A stretch of DNA of 64,000 nucleotides from Chitinophagales bacterium (GTDB taxonomy: Bacteria; Bacteroidota; Bacteroidia; Chitinophagales; Saprospiraceae). A program made the translations under genes and the position numbers. Positions 51,226 through 59,362 of this stretch are shown one piece after another; within the stretch, counting starts at the first letter, position 1, and every line of letters begins with the position of its first letter. Location: NCBI GenBank assembly GCA_013299105.1, contig JAAFJY010000009.1, forward strand, positions 62,001 to 126,000. Reading direction: 5' to 3'. The notes beneath the pieces are model-generated. The model was not told the origin of the DNA, ran no database searches, and saw only the letters and a program-made list of their open reading frames with translations.

Positions 51226-51267
51226 TAGAGCGCGTAAAAAAATAAGATGGACGGATTTGGTTTGACT
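51226..51267. repeat. Hairpin repeat family A, left-half copy A4
   Basis: AGAGCGCGTAAAAAAATAAG, then ATGGACGGATTTGGTTTGAC, matches the left arm of copies A1-A3. The right arm and loop are missing; the stop of the next permease gene begins 5 bp further on. Confidence 0.7.
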
Positions 51268-51271
51268 AGCT

Positions 51272-53653
51272 TCATTCAGACCTCAAACTCTTCACCGGAT
51301 TAGCCAAAGCCGCTCTCACGCCCTGAAAACTCACCGTCAAAAAAGCAATCAGCAAGGCCCCCAATCCCGCCGTTGCAAACATCCACCACTGGAGTTGGAT
51401 GCGGTAGGCGAAGTCGGCAAGCCATTGGTTCATGAAGTACCAGGCCAGGGGAGAAGCCAATACAATGGCGGCCAAAACCCATTTCAAGAAGTCTTTGGCC
51501 AACATGCCAGCCAGGCCACTCACCGTAGCTCCCAACACTTTACGGATGCCAATTTCTTTGGTGCGCTGCTCTGCCAGGAAGCTGGCCATGCCAAACAAAC
51601 CCAGGCAAGCGATCAGGGTAGCTAAGACGGAGAAAATGCCAAAAACCCGGCCCATGCGTTGCTCCAAGGTGTAGAGCTGGGCAAAATCTTCGTCCAGAAA
51701 GCTATAATTAAAAGTTGCAGTTGGTGCAGCTTTTTGCCAGGCAGCTTTGGTGTCGGCGATGCCTTTCTCCAGTTGCCCCGGCTTGAGTTTGATTGACAAA
51801 TAGCCAATCGGCGGCCAATTGGCCAACTTCAACACCAAGGGTTCAACCGCAGTATGCAAGGATTGATAATTGAAATCCTTCATCACCCCCACTACTTTGC
51901 CCGGATCAAACCCGCCCATGGTCAAAGTTTTGCCGATGGGATCTTTCCAGCCCAAACGTTTGGCCGCAGCTTCATTAATGATGCAAGCTGTGCTGTCGGT
52001 ACCCCTACCTGCTTCAAAATTTCGGCCTTGTACAAACTCAACGTTAAGTGTTTTAGCGAAATCAACATCCACAAATGCATAAGTGAGAGAGGTTTCTTCG
52101 TAGTTGGCGGGCTGTTCTGGTAAAAAGATGGTGCTGTCAAATTCTTTAGAAGGTACACTGGTGCTTGCTCCGATGTGTTCTACTGCGTTTGATTTTTCCA
52201 ACTCGTACCGGAAGGCTTGATAGCTCTCTCCCAGGTCTTGCCCCCTGGAAACGATCAAGACCCTCTCTTTGTCAAAGCCCAGTCGCTTGTTTTGCAAAAA
52301 CTGCAATTGACTGCGTACCGCAACTGCCCCAATGATGAGAGCGATGGAAATGCCGAATTGAGTCACTACCAAGGCGCTGCGCAAGCCCTTTTGTCCCGCC
52401 ATTTTGCCACTCGAAGATTGCCCTTTGAGTACCTTGATGGGCTGAAAACCCGACAATACATAAGCCGGAAAAGCTCCTGCCGCCAGGGTGGTAAAAGCAA
52501 TCAAACCTAAAACCAGCAAGGGCAAAAACGGTGTGCCCAGCCAATCCATGCTCATTTGTTTATCCGCCAAGGTATTGAATGCAGGCATGGACAACTGCGC
52601 CAAAGCGATGGCCAGCAACACCGCCAATACAACTTGGATGAATGCCTCAAACAAAAACTGAAAGATCAATTTTCCTTTGTTCGAGCCCAAAACCTTGCGC
52701 ACACCCACCTCGCGGGCGCGGGTGCTCAGGCGAGCCGTGGCCAGGTTGATGAAGTTGATACAAGCCAAAAACAAAATGAAGCAACCCGTCAAACCAAAAA
52801 TACGCAGGTAAGCATAGCTGCCATTGGGCTTGATTTCCATGTCAATGTCAGAATGCAAATGGATATCAGTCAACTTCTGAAAAGGGAAAGAAGTGTAGTT
52901 TTTGCCTTCCTTGAAATCATTGCTCATGTCATTGCCATCAAGGTACTTTTGCAGTTTTTTTTGCAAAACATCCGCATCCATGCCGGGTTTGAGCAAAAAG
53001 TAAGTCATGCAAGTTGCTGAAGACCAATTGTCGCGGCGCTCTTGCATGGCTTTGCGCGTTTTGATTGGGCGCAGGAACTCAAACTCCAAATGCGATTGTG
53101 CAGGAAGATTTTCGACTACTGCCAATACTTGCAAGCTCTCCCCGTCCTTGTTTTGAATGGACTTGCCCACCACATTGGTTTGGCCAAAATAACGTTCGGC
53201 AGCGCTGCGGCTCAAGATCAGCCCATCGGGTGCACTCATCGCTTTTTGCGCGTCCCCTTCGATGGAGGGCACGCTGAAAAGGTCAAAGAATTTTTCGTCG
53301 ATGTACAAAACTTTCTCTTCCAAGCGGGTTTCTGAGCCCCATTTCAAACTCAGCGATCCGCGAGAAAGTTGGCTGGCTTTTTCGACTTCTCCAAACTGCG
53401 ACTCCAGCAAGGGAGCCAAAGGAGCAGGACCTGCCGTAATCTCCCACTCGTTTTCGCCAAAACGGGCTTTCCAATAAGCACGGTAAACCCGATCAGCTTT
53501 GGCGTGAAAACGATCATAAGACCATTCATCTTTGACCCAGGCAAAAAGCAAAAGACAAACGGCCAAGCCAATGGCCAAGCCAAAAAGATTGAGGAAAGTG
53601 TGGCCTTTGTATTTGGCCAATTGGCGCAAGGCGAGTTTGAAGTTGTTGTTCAT
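51272..53653 (-). CDS. FtsX/MacB-type permease 6 of the array
   Basis: A 793-residue permease, first in transcription order of the array. The N-terminus MNNNFKLALRQLAKYKGHTF differs from the others. TM1 is at about 20-38, the first FtsX domain (about 280-395) has STRAREVGVRKVLGSNK, TM5 lies near 420, and the second domain (about 680-785) has EQRTKEIGIRKVLGATV. The ending NPVKSLRSE is shared. The ATG at 53653 lies 2 bp beyond the stop of a 41-codon permease stub, so translation of the two could be coupled. No ATPase gene accompanies it. Confidence 0.93.
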   Translation of the reverse strand: MNNNFKLALRQLAKYKGHTFLNLFGLAIGLAVCLLLFAWVKDEWSYDRFHAKADRVYRAYWKARFGENEWEITAGPAPLAPLLESQFGEVEKASQLSRGSLSLKWGSETRLEEKVLYIDEKFFDLFSVPSIEGDAQKAMSAPDGLILSRSAAERYFGQTNVVGKSIQNKDGESLQVLAVVENLPAQSHLEFEFLRPIKTRKAMQERRDNWSSATCMTYFLLKPGMDADVLQKKLQKYLDGNDMSNDFKEGKNYTSFPFQKLTDIHLHSDIDMEIKPNGSYAYLRIFGLTGCFILFLACINFINLATARLSTRAREVGVRKVLGSNKGKLIFQFLFEAFIQVVLAVLLAIALAQLSMPAFNTLADKQMSMDWLGTPFLPLLVLGLIAFTTLAAGAFPAYVLSGFQPIKVLKGQSSSGKMAGQKGLRSALVVTQFGISIALIIGAVAVRSQLQFLQNKRLGFDKERVLIVSRGQDLGESYQAFRYELEKSNAVEHIGASTSVPSKEFDSTIFLPEQPANYEETSLTYAFVDVDFAKTLNVEFVQGRNFEAGRGTDSTACIINEAAAKRLGWKDPIGKTLTMGGFDPGKVVGVMKDFNYQSLHTAVEPLVLKLANWPPIGYLSIKLKPGQLEKGIADTKAAWQKAAPTATFNYSFLDEDFAQLYTLEQRMGRVFGIFSVLATLIACLGLFGMASFLAEQRTKEIGIRKVLGATVSGLAGMLAKDFLKWVLAAIVLASPLAWYFMNQWLADFAYRIQLQWWMFATAGLGALLIAFLTVSFQGVRAALANPVKSLRSE

Positions 53654-53655
53654 AG

Positions 53656-53781
53656 CTAGTTGCTTATTTTGTTTATTACCAGATTCAAGATCTCCGCCCT
53701 AAGCACCTGGTCATTGATGCTCGAATAAATATTGTTCTTCAACATATTGCGCCGGGCAATCGTCAGGTAATTACGGAACAT
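53656..53781 (-). pseudogene. N-terminal stub of a deleted FtsX-type permease gene
   Basis: A 41-codon reading frame whose first 23 residues (MFRNYLTIARRNMLKNNIYS then SIN) match the starts of the neighbouring permeases, especially the 48797-51205 product. The remaining 18 residues (DQVLRAEILNLVINKISN) are unrelated and end in TAG two bases before the next permease start. The most likely history is deletion of the body of a seventh array gene; it may survive as a short leader peptide. Confidence 0.7.
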
Positions 53782-53788
53782 GCGGTGT

Positions 53789-53840
53789 AAAGGTGGTGAT
53801 ACAAATAGGTACAAGGATTGCATGCGGGTTCACCACCTTT
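53789..53840. other. Inverted repeat before the permease stub
   Basis: AAAGGTGGTGA (53789-53799) is repeated inverted as TCACCACCTTT (53830-53840), an 11-bp perfect stem with a 30-base loop. It ends 8 bp upstream of the stub's ATG. It may be the terminator of the DUF4249 cluster or a leader hairpin controlling the permease array. Confidence 0.6.
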
Positions 53841-53963
53841 AGCAATTACACTAATCGTGCCATTTTAATAAAAAATTGGTTTCCAGAATTTTATGAAAAA
53901 AAGCTATTGCAACCGTTGTCCATTTTTGAACAAAAAACTGTGCGGTATTGGACAAAATTAGAC

Positions 53964-55043
53964 TTATTGAGGCCAGAATTTGGGCTTGGTTGTGCTACTG
54001 GACAACAGCAACAAGCAATCATCGCAAGGGGTGGGGCGATTAGATAAAGTAGGCGGAAGTGGGCAATAGCGCCTGGGACGACCCGCAGCTTGTGGGGTGA
54101 TAAAGATAGACAATGTATCTTGCTGGGTGGCATAGAAGTAACCAAAGACTTGCGCTGTATTCGATTGTTTATTGACGAAATTGCTGGTGATTTTGCCTGC
54201 GGGAGGATCGAACATACTGCCTGTTCGGGTTGACAATTTTTGAACTTGTTCCCAATAAGCAAAGGCACTGGGACTAAGTGATTCTTGTACAAATTTGAGG
54301 TGGCAACCCTCAGCGTATCGATGGTCCCAAGGGGTTTCAAAAAAAAGTAAGGAATCTAAACGCTCAATGTTGAGGCTAGGGCCATCGTACAAAAAAACTT
54401 TATCAATCCGCTGGGGCTCCTGACAATAGCACACTTTCGAGTATTTATCTGTGAATTTGTAAGTCATGTGTATTTCACGCCGAACAAGCGCTCTTGTTTC
54501 GTTTTTTTGTGGGCGTGTATTGGCCCAAAGGTGATACAACATAAAAGTATCTCGATCAAGTATTCCTTTGAAAGTGATAAATTGCTGGACTTGGTTGCGG
54601 AAAATAATTTTTTCATAGCGGGGAACTGCCAACAATATTTCTGGCGAAGATTCGAATACTTTTCCATCGCGTAAACTTACCCGCAGGCGATAAGTGCGAC
54701 CAACTTGTACTAGGAAATTCGGATTATTCAAAGGGATAGTGGTAGAGTAAATTTGGTTCTGATTGTTTTCAGACAAGCCAATTGATTTTTCTTTTTCGTC
54801 AAACAATAATACTTCGGCCCCGCTGATAAAAGCACCTCCTTCTTGCCCTTCGTAGGTGCCATTTTGAGTGACCGAAACATTGATGGTAGCAGCAGTAGAG
54901 GTAAGCACCAGTCTGCCTTGAATGATCGTTGCCTTGTCGGTGAAACGCTGATTTTTGAGCTCGATCTGGTCTAAACAAGCAAAACTGCCGCTAAGGCATA
55001 GCAGCAATAAAAAGACATGAAAAGTGAAGATGTTATTTTTCAT
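53964..55043 (-). CDS. DUF4249 family lipoprotein (third of three tandem copies)
   Basis: A 359-residue lipoprotein with the signal and lipobox GSFAC (C23), followed by LDQIELKNQRFTDKATIIQG. The mature part is an Ig-like beta domain with VLLFDEKEKSI, YSTTIPLNNPNFLVQVGRTY and LRVSLRDGKVFES, then a beta-rich C-terminal domain with AYWEQVQKLSTRTGSMFDPP and VFGYFYATQQDT, the DUF4249 hallmarks. It ends TKPKFWPQ. Such proteins usually accompany a TonB-dependent receptor at the outer membrane, but none is encoded here. Cysteine pairs (CYC; CDDC) may form disulphides. It lies 35 bp after the second copy. Confidence 0.9.
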   Translation of the reverse strand: MKNNIFTFHVFLLLLCLSGSFACLDQIELKNQRFTDKATIIQGRLVLTSTAATINVSVTQNGTYEGQEGGAFISGAEVLLFDEKEKSIGLSENNQNQIYSTTIPLNNPNFLVQVGRTYRLRVSLRDGKVFESSPEILLAVPRYEKIIFRNQVQQFITFKGILDRDTFMLYHLWANTRPQKNETRALVRREIHMTYKFTDKYSKVCYCQEPQRIDKVFLYDGPSLNIERLDSLLFFETPWDHRYAEGCHLKFVQESLSPSAFAYWEQVQKLSTRTGSMFDPPAGKITSNFVNKQSNTAQVFGYFYATQQDTLSIFITPQAAGRPRRYCPLPPTLSNRPTPCDDCLLLLSSSTTKPKFWPQ

Positions 55044-55078
55044 AAGCTAGTGTCGGGTTGAATTTTGAAAAACACGCT

Positions 55079-56164
55079 CTAAAGTGGCCAGAATTTTGGC
55101 TTGGTCATACTGCTGTTTGAAATATAGGGGCAGAAGACACAAATGGTAGTATCCCTATTTTCAAGGGTCTGCGGAGGCAATGGGCAGTACACCTTGGGGT
55201 ATCCAGCTGCTTTTGGCGTAATGAATAGGGACAAAGAATCGTGCTGGGTTGCGTAAAAATAACCAAAGACTTGATCACTGGGTGAACTGATGGCTTTGAT
55301 GTTGCTGCTGATTTTCCCGGCTGGTGGGTCGAAAAGGTTACCATTGCGCTGGGCAAGCTTTTTGACTTCCTCCCAATATTGAAAAGCACCTGCGCTGAGC
55401 GATTCCTGCACAAATTTGAGGTAAGCCCCCTCAGCATAGCGGTGGTCCCAAAAGGTGTCGAAAAAAAGAAAGGAATCTAAACGCTCCTGCTGAAACCCAT
55501 TTCCATTGTACAGCAAAACTTGTTCCACTTTTGGTGATTCGTTGCAGTAGCAAATCCTTTTGAAATTATCTGTGAATTTGTAGGTCAGGTAAACTTCATG
55601 GCGAAGAACCGCTTTGGGCTCATTTGAGCGCGGGCGAAGTTTGGGCCACAAAAAATAGTGCATAAAGGTATCGCGCTCCAATCTACCTTGGGTGTTGATG
55701 AATGGCTTGAGCAAAGGCTGAAAAGCAATTTTCTCCAAACGCGGGACCTCCAATAAAGTTTCAGGAATCGACTCGAACGTTTTACCATCTCGAAGGCTGA
55801 CTTTCAAATGGTACTTCTTTCCAACTTTGACCAAAAAATCAGGACTGTTCAAAGGAATACTTGCTGAGTAGTTTCGACTTCTGCTGAACTCAGTTAAAAC
55901 GATCGACTTACCCGAATCATCAACCAACAAAACGCGGGTGCCAGAAATAAAAGCGCCTACTTCCTTTCGATCAAATTCCCCATTCTTTGTAATGGATACA
56001 TTGACTGACGCAGTTGTAGCGGTAAGCACCAGCCTGCCTTGAATAATCGTTGCCCTGTCCGTAAAGCGTTGGTTTTTGAGCTCGATTTGGTCAAGGCAAG
56101 AAGCCGCCAAGAAGCTTACAAAGAGGATGATTGAAACAATGATGTACCTGCTTTTGTGCTGCAT
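55079..56164 (-). CDS. DUF4249 family lipoprotein (second of three tandem copies)
   Basis: A 361-residue lipoprotein with lipobox FLAASC (C23) and the same LDQIELKNQRFTDRATIIQG start as the third copy, to which it is most similar. Shared features are FLVKVGKKYHLKVSLRDGKT, AFQYWEEVKKLAQRNGNLFD and VFGYFYATQHDSLSLFITPK, with the ending TKPKFWPL. Cysteines CYC and YCPLPP are conserved with its sister. The start at 56164 is chosen because it directly precedes the signal peptide; 13 in-frame codons upstream would overlap the first copy's stop. Confidence 0.9.
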   Translation of the reverse strand: MQHKSRYIIVSIILFVSFLAASCLDQIELKNQRFTDRATIIQGRLVLTATTASVNVSITKNGEFDRKEVGAFISGTRVLLVDDSGKSIVLTEFSRSRNYSASIPLNSPDFLVKVGKKYHLKVSLRDGKTFESIPETLLEVPRLEKIAFQPLLKPFINTQGRLERDTFMHYFLWPKLRPRSNEPKAVLRHEVYLTYKFTDNFKRICYCNESPKVEQVLLYNGNGFQQERLDSFLFFDTFWDHRYAEGAYLKFVQESLSAGAFQYWEEVKKLAQRNGNLFDPPAGKISSNIKAISSPSDQVFGYFYATQHDSLSLFITPKAAGYPKVYCPLPPQTLENRDTTICVFCPYISNSSMTKPKFWPL

Positions 56165-56190
56165 TGTGCTTATTTTTTGACTAAATCCGT

Positions 56191-57261
56191 TCATTCTGGC
56201 CAAAATTTAGGCTTGACCAGGGTGCTGAAATGTTGTTTCAAACAGTCATCACAAATGCGGGAAATGGAGTTTGGATCTGCACAAAACAGCGTAGGGTAAC
56301 CCATTTCTTTAGGGTTAATGAACATCGGAAGTGTATCTTGTGTAGTCGCATAGAAATATCCGAAGACCCTGTCTTTAGGGTCATTTACGTTGCGGATATT
56401 GGTGGAAATGGTGCCCGGCGGTGGATCGAACATGTTGCCATTGCGTTCCGCTAATTTTTTTACTTCTTCCCAATATTGATAAGCACCAGGGCTAAGGGCT
56501 TCCTGTACATGTTTGATGTAGTAACCCTCGGCGAATTTGAACTCAAAAAAAACATCGAGTACACCATGTTCATCCAATCGATCCTGTTTCAAAAATGAGC
56601 CATTGTAAATGTAAACTTTATCAACAGTTTGAGGCTCATAATTGTAGCAGACTTTGTTTTTGTGATCGGTCAATTTGTACCACACATGAAACTCCCATTT
56701 CAAGTTCGCTTTTGGTGCATCGGCACTTGTTCTCAAATTGGTGCAAACAGAATAACGCACAAAAGTATCCGGAGTTACAAATCCCTTTTCATCAACTACA
56801 TTTTTAAGGACATACTTGTAGATAACTTTTTCCAGCTTTGGCACGGGCATTAAAAGCTCTGGTGCTGATTCATAGACCCGACCATCATTCAAAGCTGCTC
56901 GAACATGGTACTTATGCCCTGTACGTAAAGTGAAAGCAGCACTATTCTGAGGGATTTTTGCGCTGTACAAACGTGTTACCAGGTTTTCAGTCAAATGCCA
57001 AGCTTGGCCTTGCTCATTGACCAGGGTTACTTTGGCTCCAGAAATATGCGATTCTAGCTCGGTTCCAGCCAAAATGCCCGTGGAAGTAAGGGATACTGTC
57101 ACCGAAGCACCCCCATTAGCTTGCACCAATCGCCCCTGTAAAATGACTACTCTGGAGCTGAATTTTTGGTTTTTTAGCTCGATTTTATCTAAACAAGCAA
57201 TGGCTAATAAGGACAAGAAAAAACTGCTCAGGATGTACAGATACATTTTCGTGTAGTACAT
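56191..57261 (-). CDS. DUF4249 family lipoprotein (first of three tandem copies)
   Basis: A 356-residue lipoprotein, first of the cluster in transcription order. Lipobox LAIAC (C23) is followed by LDKIELKNQKFSSRVVILQG. It has the same domain order as the other two but is more diverged in the middle (YKYVLKNVVDEKGFVTPDTF; WYKLTDHKNKVCYNYEPQ). The C-terminus has a four-cysteine stretch ending CDDCLKQHFSTLVKPKFWPE. It lies 26 bp upstream of the second copy, so the three are probably one transcript. Hairpin repeat copy A3 is 54 bp upstream. Confidence 0.88.
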   Translation of the reverse strand: MYYTKMYLYILSSFFLSLLAIACLDKIELKNQKFSSRVVILQGRLVQANGGASVTVSLTSTGILAGTELESHISGAKVTLVNEQGQAWHLTENLVTRLYSAKIPQNSAAFTLRTGHKYHVRAALNDGRVYESAPELLMPVPKLEKVIYKYVLKNVVDEKGFVTPDTFVRYSVCTNLRTSADAPKANLKWEFHVWYKLTDHKNKVCYNYEPQTVDKVYIYNGSFLKQDRLDEHGVLDVFFEFKFAEGYYIKHVQEALSPGAYQYWEEVKKLAERNGNMFDPPPGTISTNIRNVNDPKDRVFGYFYATTQDTLPMFINPKEMGYPTLFCADPNSISRICDDCLKQHFSTLVKPKFWPE

Positions 57262-57314
57262 GAGAGAAAATTGAAATTTTAAAAACTTGTGGTGTAAAGC
57301 CTAAGAGCAGTTTA

Positions 57315-57446
57315 GAGAGCGTAAAATAATAAGGTAAACGAATTTGGGTTTAGTGGAAAAAGATGAGCAACTGACTGAAAGAAAGTTGGGTTCTTTTCTT
57401 GCTTCACCTCAAGAGCAAATACGTTTTTTTATTTTAGCTCAAATAC
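57315..57446. repeat. Hairpin repeat family A, copy A3
   Basis: GAGAGCGTAAAATAATAAGG at the left and TTTTTTTATTTTAGCTC at the right are separated by a diverged centre (GGGTTTAG on the left, CTTCACC on the right), so pairing is weaker than in A1 and A2. It lies between the patatin and first DUF4249 genes. The remainder of the 57262-57548 gap shows nothing recognisable. Confidence 0.82.
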
Positions 57447-57548
57447 CAAGTATGTAAGAAAGGATAGATTTGTGAAAAGGTTGGGATTTAACGTGAAAAA
57501 GTATAGAAGACGACCAAAAGCCTTCAAATTTTAAACCTTGGCCCTCAA

Positions 57549-58379
57549 TCACCTGGCCAACTTCATCAATCGCTCGCAAACCCTGGCCCCATCTCTGTAA
57601 CCTAAATCCAATTGAATCTCTCTTGCTTTGCGAGAAAAATTGATGGGAGAGGGCAGACTCTGCGAAGGTCGAAGGTACATCAAGCGATCCCCAAAACGCC
57701 ACTTGCTGCGCCAAAGCAAGGGCATGAACTTGGAGGCTTCGGCTACATCCAAGCCAATCAACAAGTCGAGATCGTAACGTTCAAAAGCCATTTCAATGGG
57801 CATGATTTTATAGACTCCACCGTCGATGTATTTATTTTCCCCAATTTGATGGCGCTGAAAAACGGGTAAACTGGCCCCAGCGATGATGTATTCTGTCAAT
57901 TGTCCGTTAGGAACTTGATCTTTGAACCAAGCTTCGCCTTTGCGTTGTGAAAGATTATAAACAACAAAACCCAAGTCGATGGGTGAATGTCGAATTTTGA
58001 CCTCATCAAGGTATTCTCGCAACATTTTTTTCAAGCCATCGATGCGGATACCCCCATTTTTGATTCCGTCTTTGAGTAGGCCAAAGACTCCTTCTTCTGG
58101 TTTTTCACGCAGGTGGTCAAAGCCATCTTGGGGCTCGGCTTCGACCCATAGTTTTTTACTTTGTTCCCAGTCGTTTTGCAGCATCAGGGCCGCATTGATG
58201 CCACCAACTGAGGCTCCCGTGATGATTTTTACATTATCACTGATTCCGGATTCTTGCAAGGCCCGCCAAAAGCCCATTTGGTAAGCCCCGCGTGCCGCAC
58301 CACCAGAGAGGGAGAGGCCGATTTTGTGAGGAAATTTTTCAATTCTCTTGAAATTTGTCCAGGGATCAGTAGATTTCAT
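57549..58379 (-). CDS. Patatin-like phospholipase
   Basis: A 276-residue serine lipase of the patatin family with a Ser-Asp dyad. The oxyanion hole is GGAARGAYQ (26-34), the nucleophile elbow is GASVGG with S57, and the catalytic Asp is D186 in YIDGGVY. It ends with helices rich in basic residues (RSKWRFGDRLMYLRPS; GYRDGARVCERLMKL). It has no signal peptide, so it is probably cytoplasmic or membrane-associated, acting on phospholipid acyl chains. It is divergent from the GH16 lipoprotein gene. Confidence 0.93.
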   Translation of the reverse strand: MKSTDPWTNFKRIEKFPHKIGLSLSGGAARGAYQMGFWRALQESGISDNVKIITGASVGGINAALMLQNDWEQSKKLWVEAEPQDGFDHLREKPEEGVFGLLKDGIKNGGIRIDGLKKMLREYLDEVKIRHSPIDLGFVVYNLSQRKGEAWFKDQVPNGQLTEYIIAGASLPVFQRHQIGENKYIDGGVYKIMPIEMAFERYDLDLLIGLDVAEASKFMPLLWRSKWRFGDRLMYLRPSQSLPSPINFSRKAREIQLDLGYRDGARVCERLMKLAR

Positions 58380-58454
58380 GTTTGGACGTTTTGATTCAAT
58401 AACGTTTGAAAAACAAAAATGGCGAGGAAAAGACTAAAATCTATTCACGATTCT

Positions 58455-58462
58455 TACATTTG
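58455..58462 (+). promoter_or_regulatory. Bacteroidota -7 element of the GH16 gene
   Basis: TACATTTG matches TAnnTTTG 16 bp before the ATG at 58478. It lies inside the upstream in-frame extension and so argues for the shorter protein. Confidence 0.5.
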
Positions 58463-58477
58463 GAAAAATTATCAACA

Positions 58478-59356
58478 ATGCAAACCACAATTTACACCCT
58501 TGCAGCATTGTGCTTGATGCTGTCCTGCCAAAACCAGGAATCCCTTGACGACCTGAAAGGCACCCCACGCCCGGTGTCCCCGCAAGCCCTGAACATTTGC
58601 GATTATGACCAGGATGAAGCAGCTTTGCTTGCGGCGGGTTGGAGCAAAACCTTTGAAGACCAATTCAGTACAGACCTGAGCAAATGGAATACTTGGACTG
58701 GAGGTGCCTTCAACAACGAACTTCAACACTACCAGGCCAGCAACATCAGCCTAAGTGGAGGAGTTTTGAACATCCAGGCAAAGCGGGAAAATGTCACGGG
58801 CCAAACCACGCCATTCGACCCGACTCCCAAGAATTTTCAATTCAGCTCTGGCCGGTTAGAATGCAAAACCAACGTATCCGCTTCAACGGCGAATCCTAAA
58901 ATCCGCATGTCGGCCCGGATCAAGTGGCCCAATAGCTATGGCTTGTGGCCAGCTTTTTGGAGCTATGGCGATCCTTGGCCCACTCAAGGCGAAATTGACA
59001 TTCTGGAAGCACGAGGACAGGAACCTTTCAAGTACCAAACCAATTACTTTTATGGCCGTCGTGCCAATACTAACCTGGTGCGCAATGCAGAAGGTTTTAT
59101 CACAAGCAGCGTGAATTTGACCACTTGCTGGCACGTTTACGAAGTAATTTGGTCCAAAACCAGTCTGCAGTTTTACCTGGATGGACAATTGGTGCATACC
59201 AATACCGGCGGTTATGTGGGTAATCTTTTTGGCAAAACTGAAAGAATCACCCTCAATTTGGCGGTAGGCGGCTTGTTTTTCAGCAATTTAATTCCCGCCA
59301 ACATCCAAGACGGCACCATGCAAGTGGATTGGGTAAGGGTTTACCGCTCGAATTGA
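58478..59356 (+). CDS. Glycoside hydrolase family 16 lipoprotein (beta-glucanase/laminarinase-like)
   Basis: A 292-residue lipoprotein with lipobox LMLSC (C17), placing it on a membrane facing the periplasm or the surface. The GH16 beta-jelly roll begins at about 58 (KTFEDQFSTDLSKWNTWTGG) and contains the catalytic EIDILE motif, E172-D174-E177, within PTQGEIDILEARG. Aromatic substrate-binding residues are in GLWPAFWSYGDPWP (155-168), and the fold ends MQVDWVRVYRSN. GH16 enzymes cut beta-1,3/1,4-glucans, agars or carrageenans; the plain EIDILE and W-rich loop favour a glucanase. It converges with the FG-GAP gene with 6 bp between stops. Confidence 0.92.
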   Translation: MQTTIYTLAALCLMLSCQNQESLDDLKGTPRPVSPQALNICDYDQDEAALLAAGWSKTFEDQFSTDLSKWNTWTGGAFNNELQHYQASNISLSGGVLNIQAKRENVTGQTTPFDPTPKNFQFSSGRLECKTNVSASTANPKIRMSARIKWPNSYGLWPAFWSYGDPWPTQGEIDILEARGQEPFKYQTNYFYGRRANTNLVRNAEGFITSSVNLTTCWHVYEVIWSKTSLQFYLDGQLVHTNTGGYVGNLFGKTERITLNLAVGGLFFSNLIPANIQDGTMQVDWVRVYRSN

Positions 59357-59362
59357 TTCATT

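Noticed and set aside
53848-53862. A TGGCACG word upstream of the permease stub, considered as a fourth sigma-54-like site
   Set aside because: The -24-like half is present, but no TTGC-like -12 element occurs at the required distance; the nearest TTGC is several bases too far.
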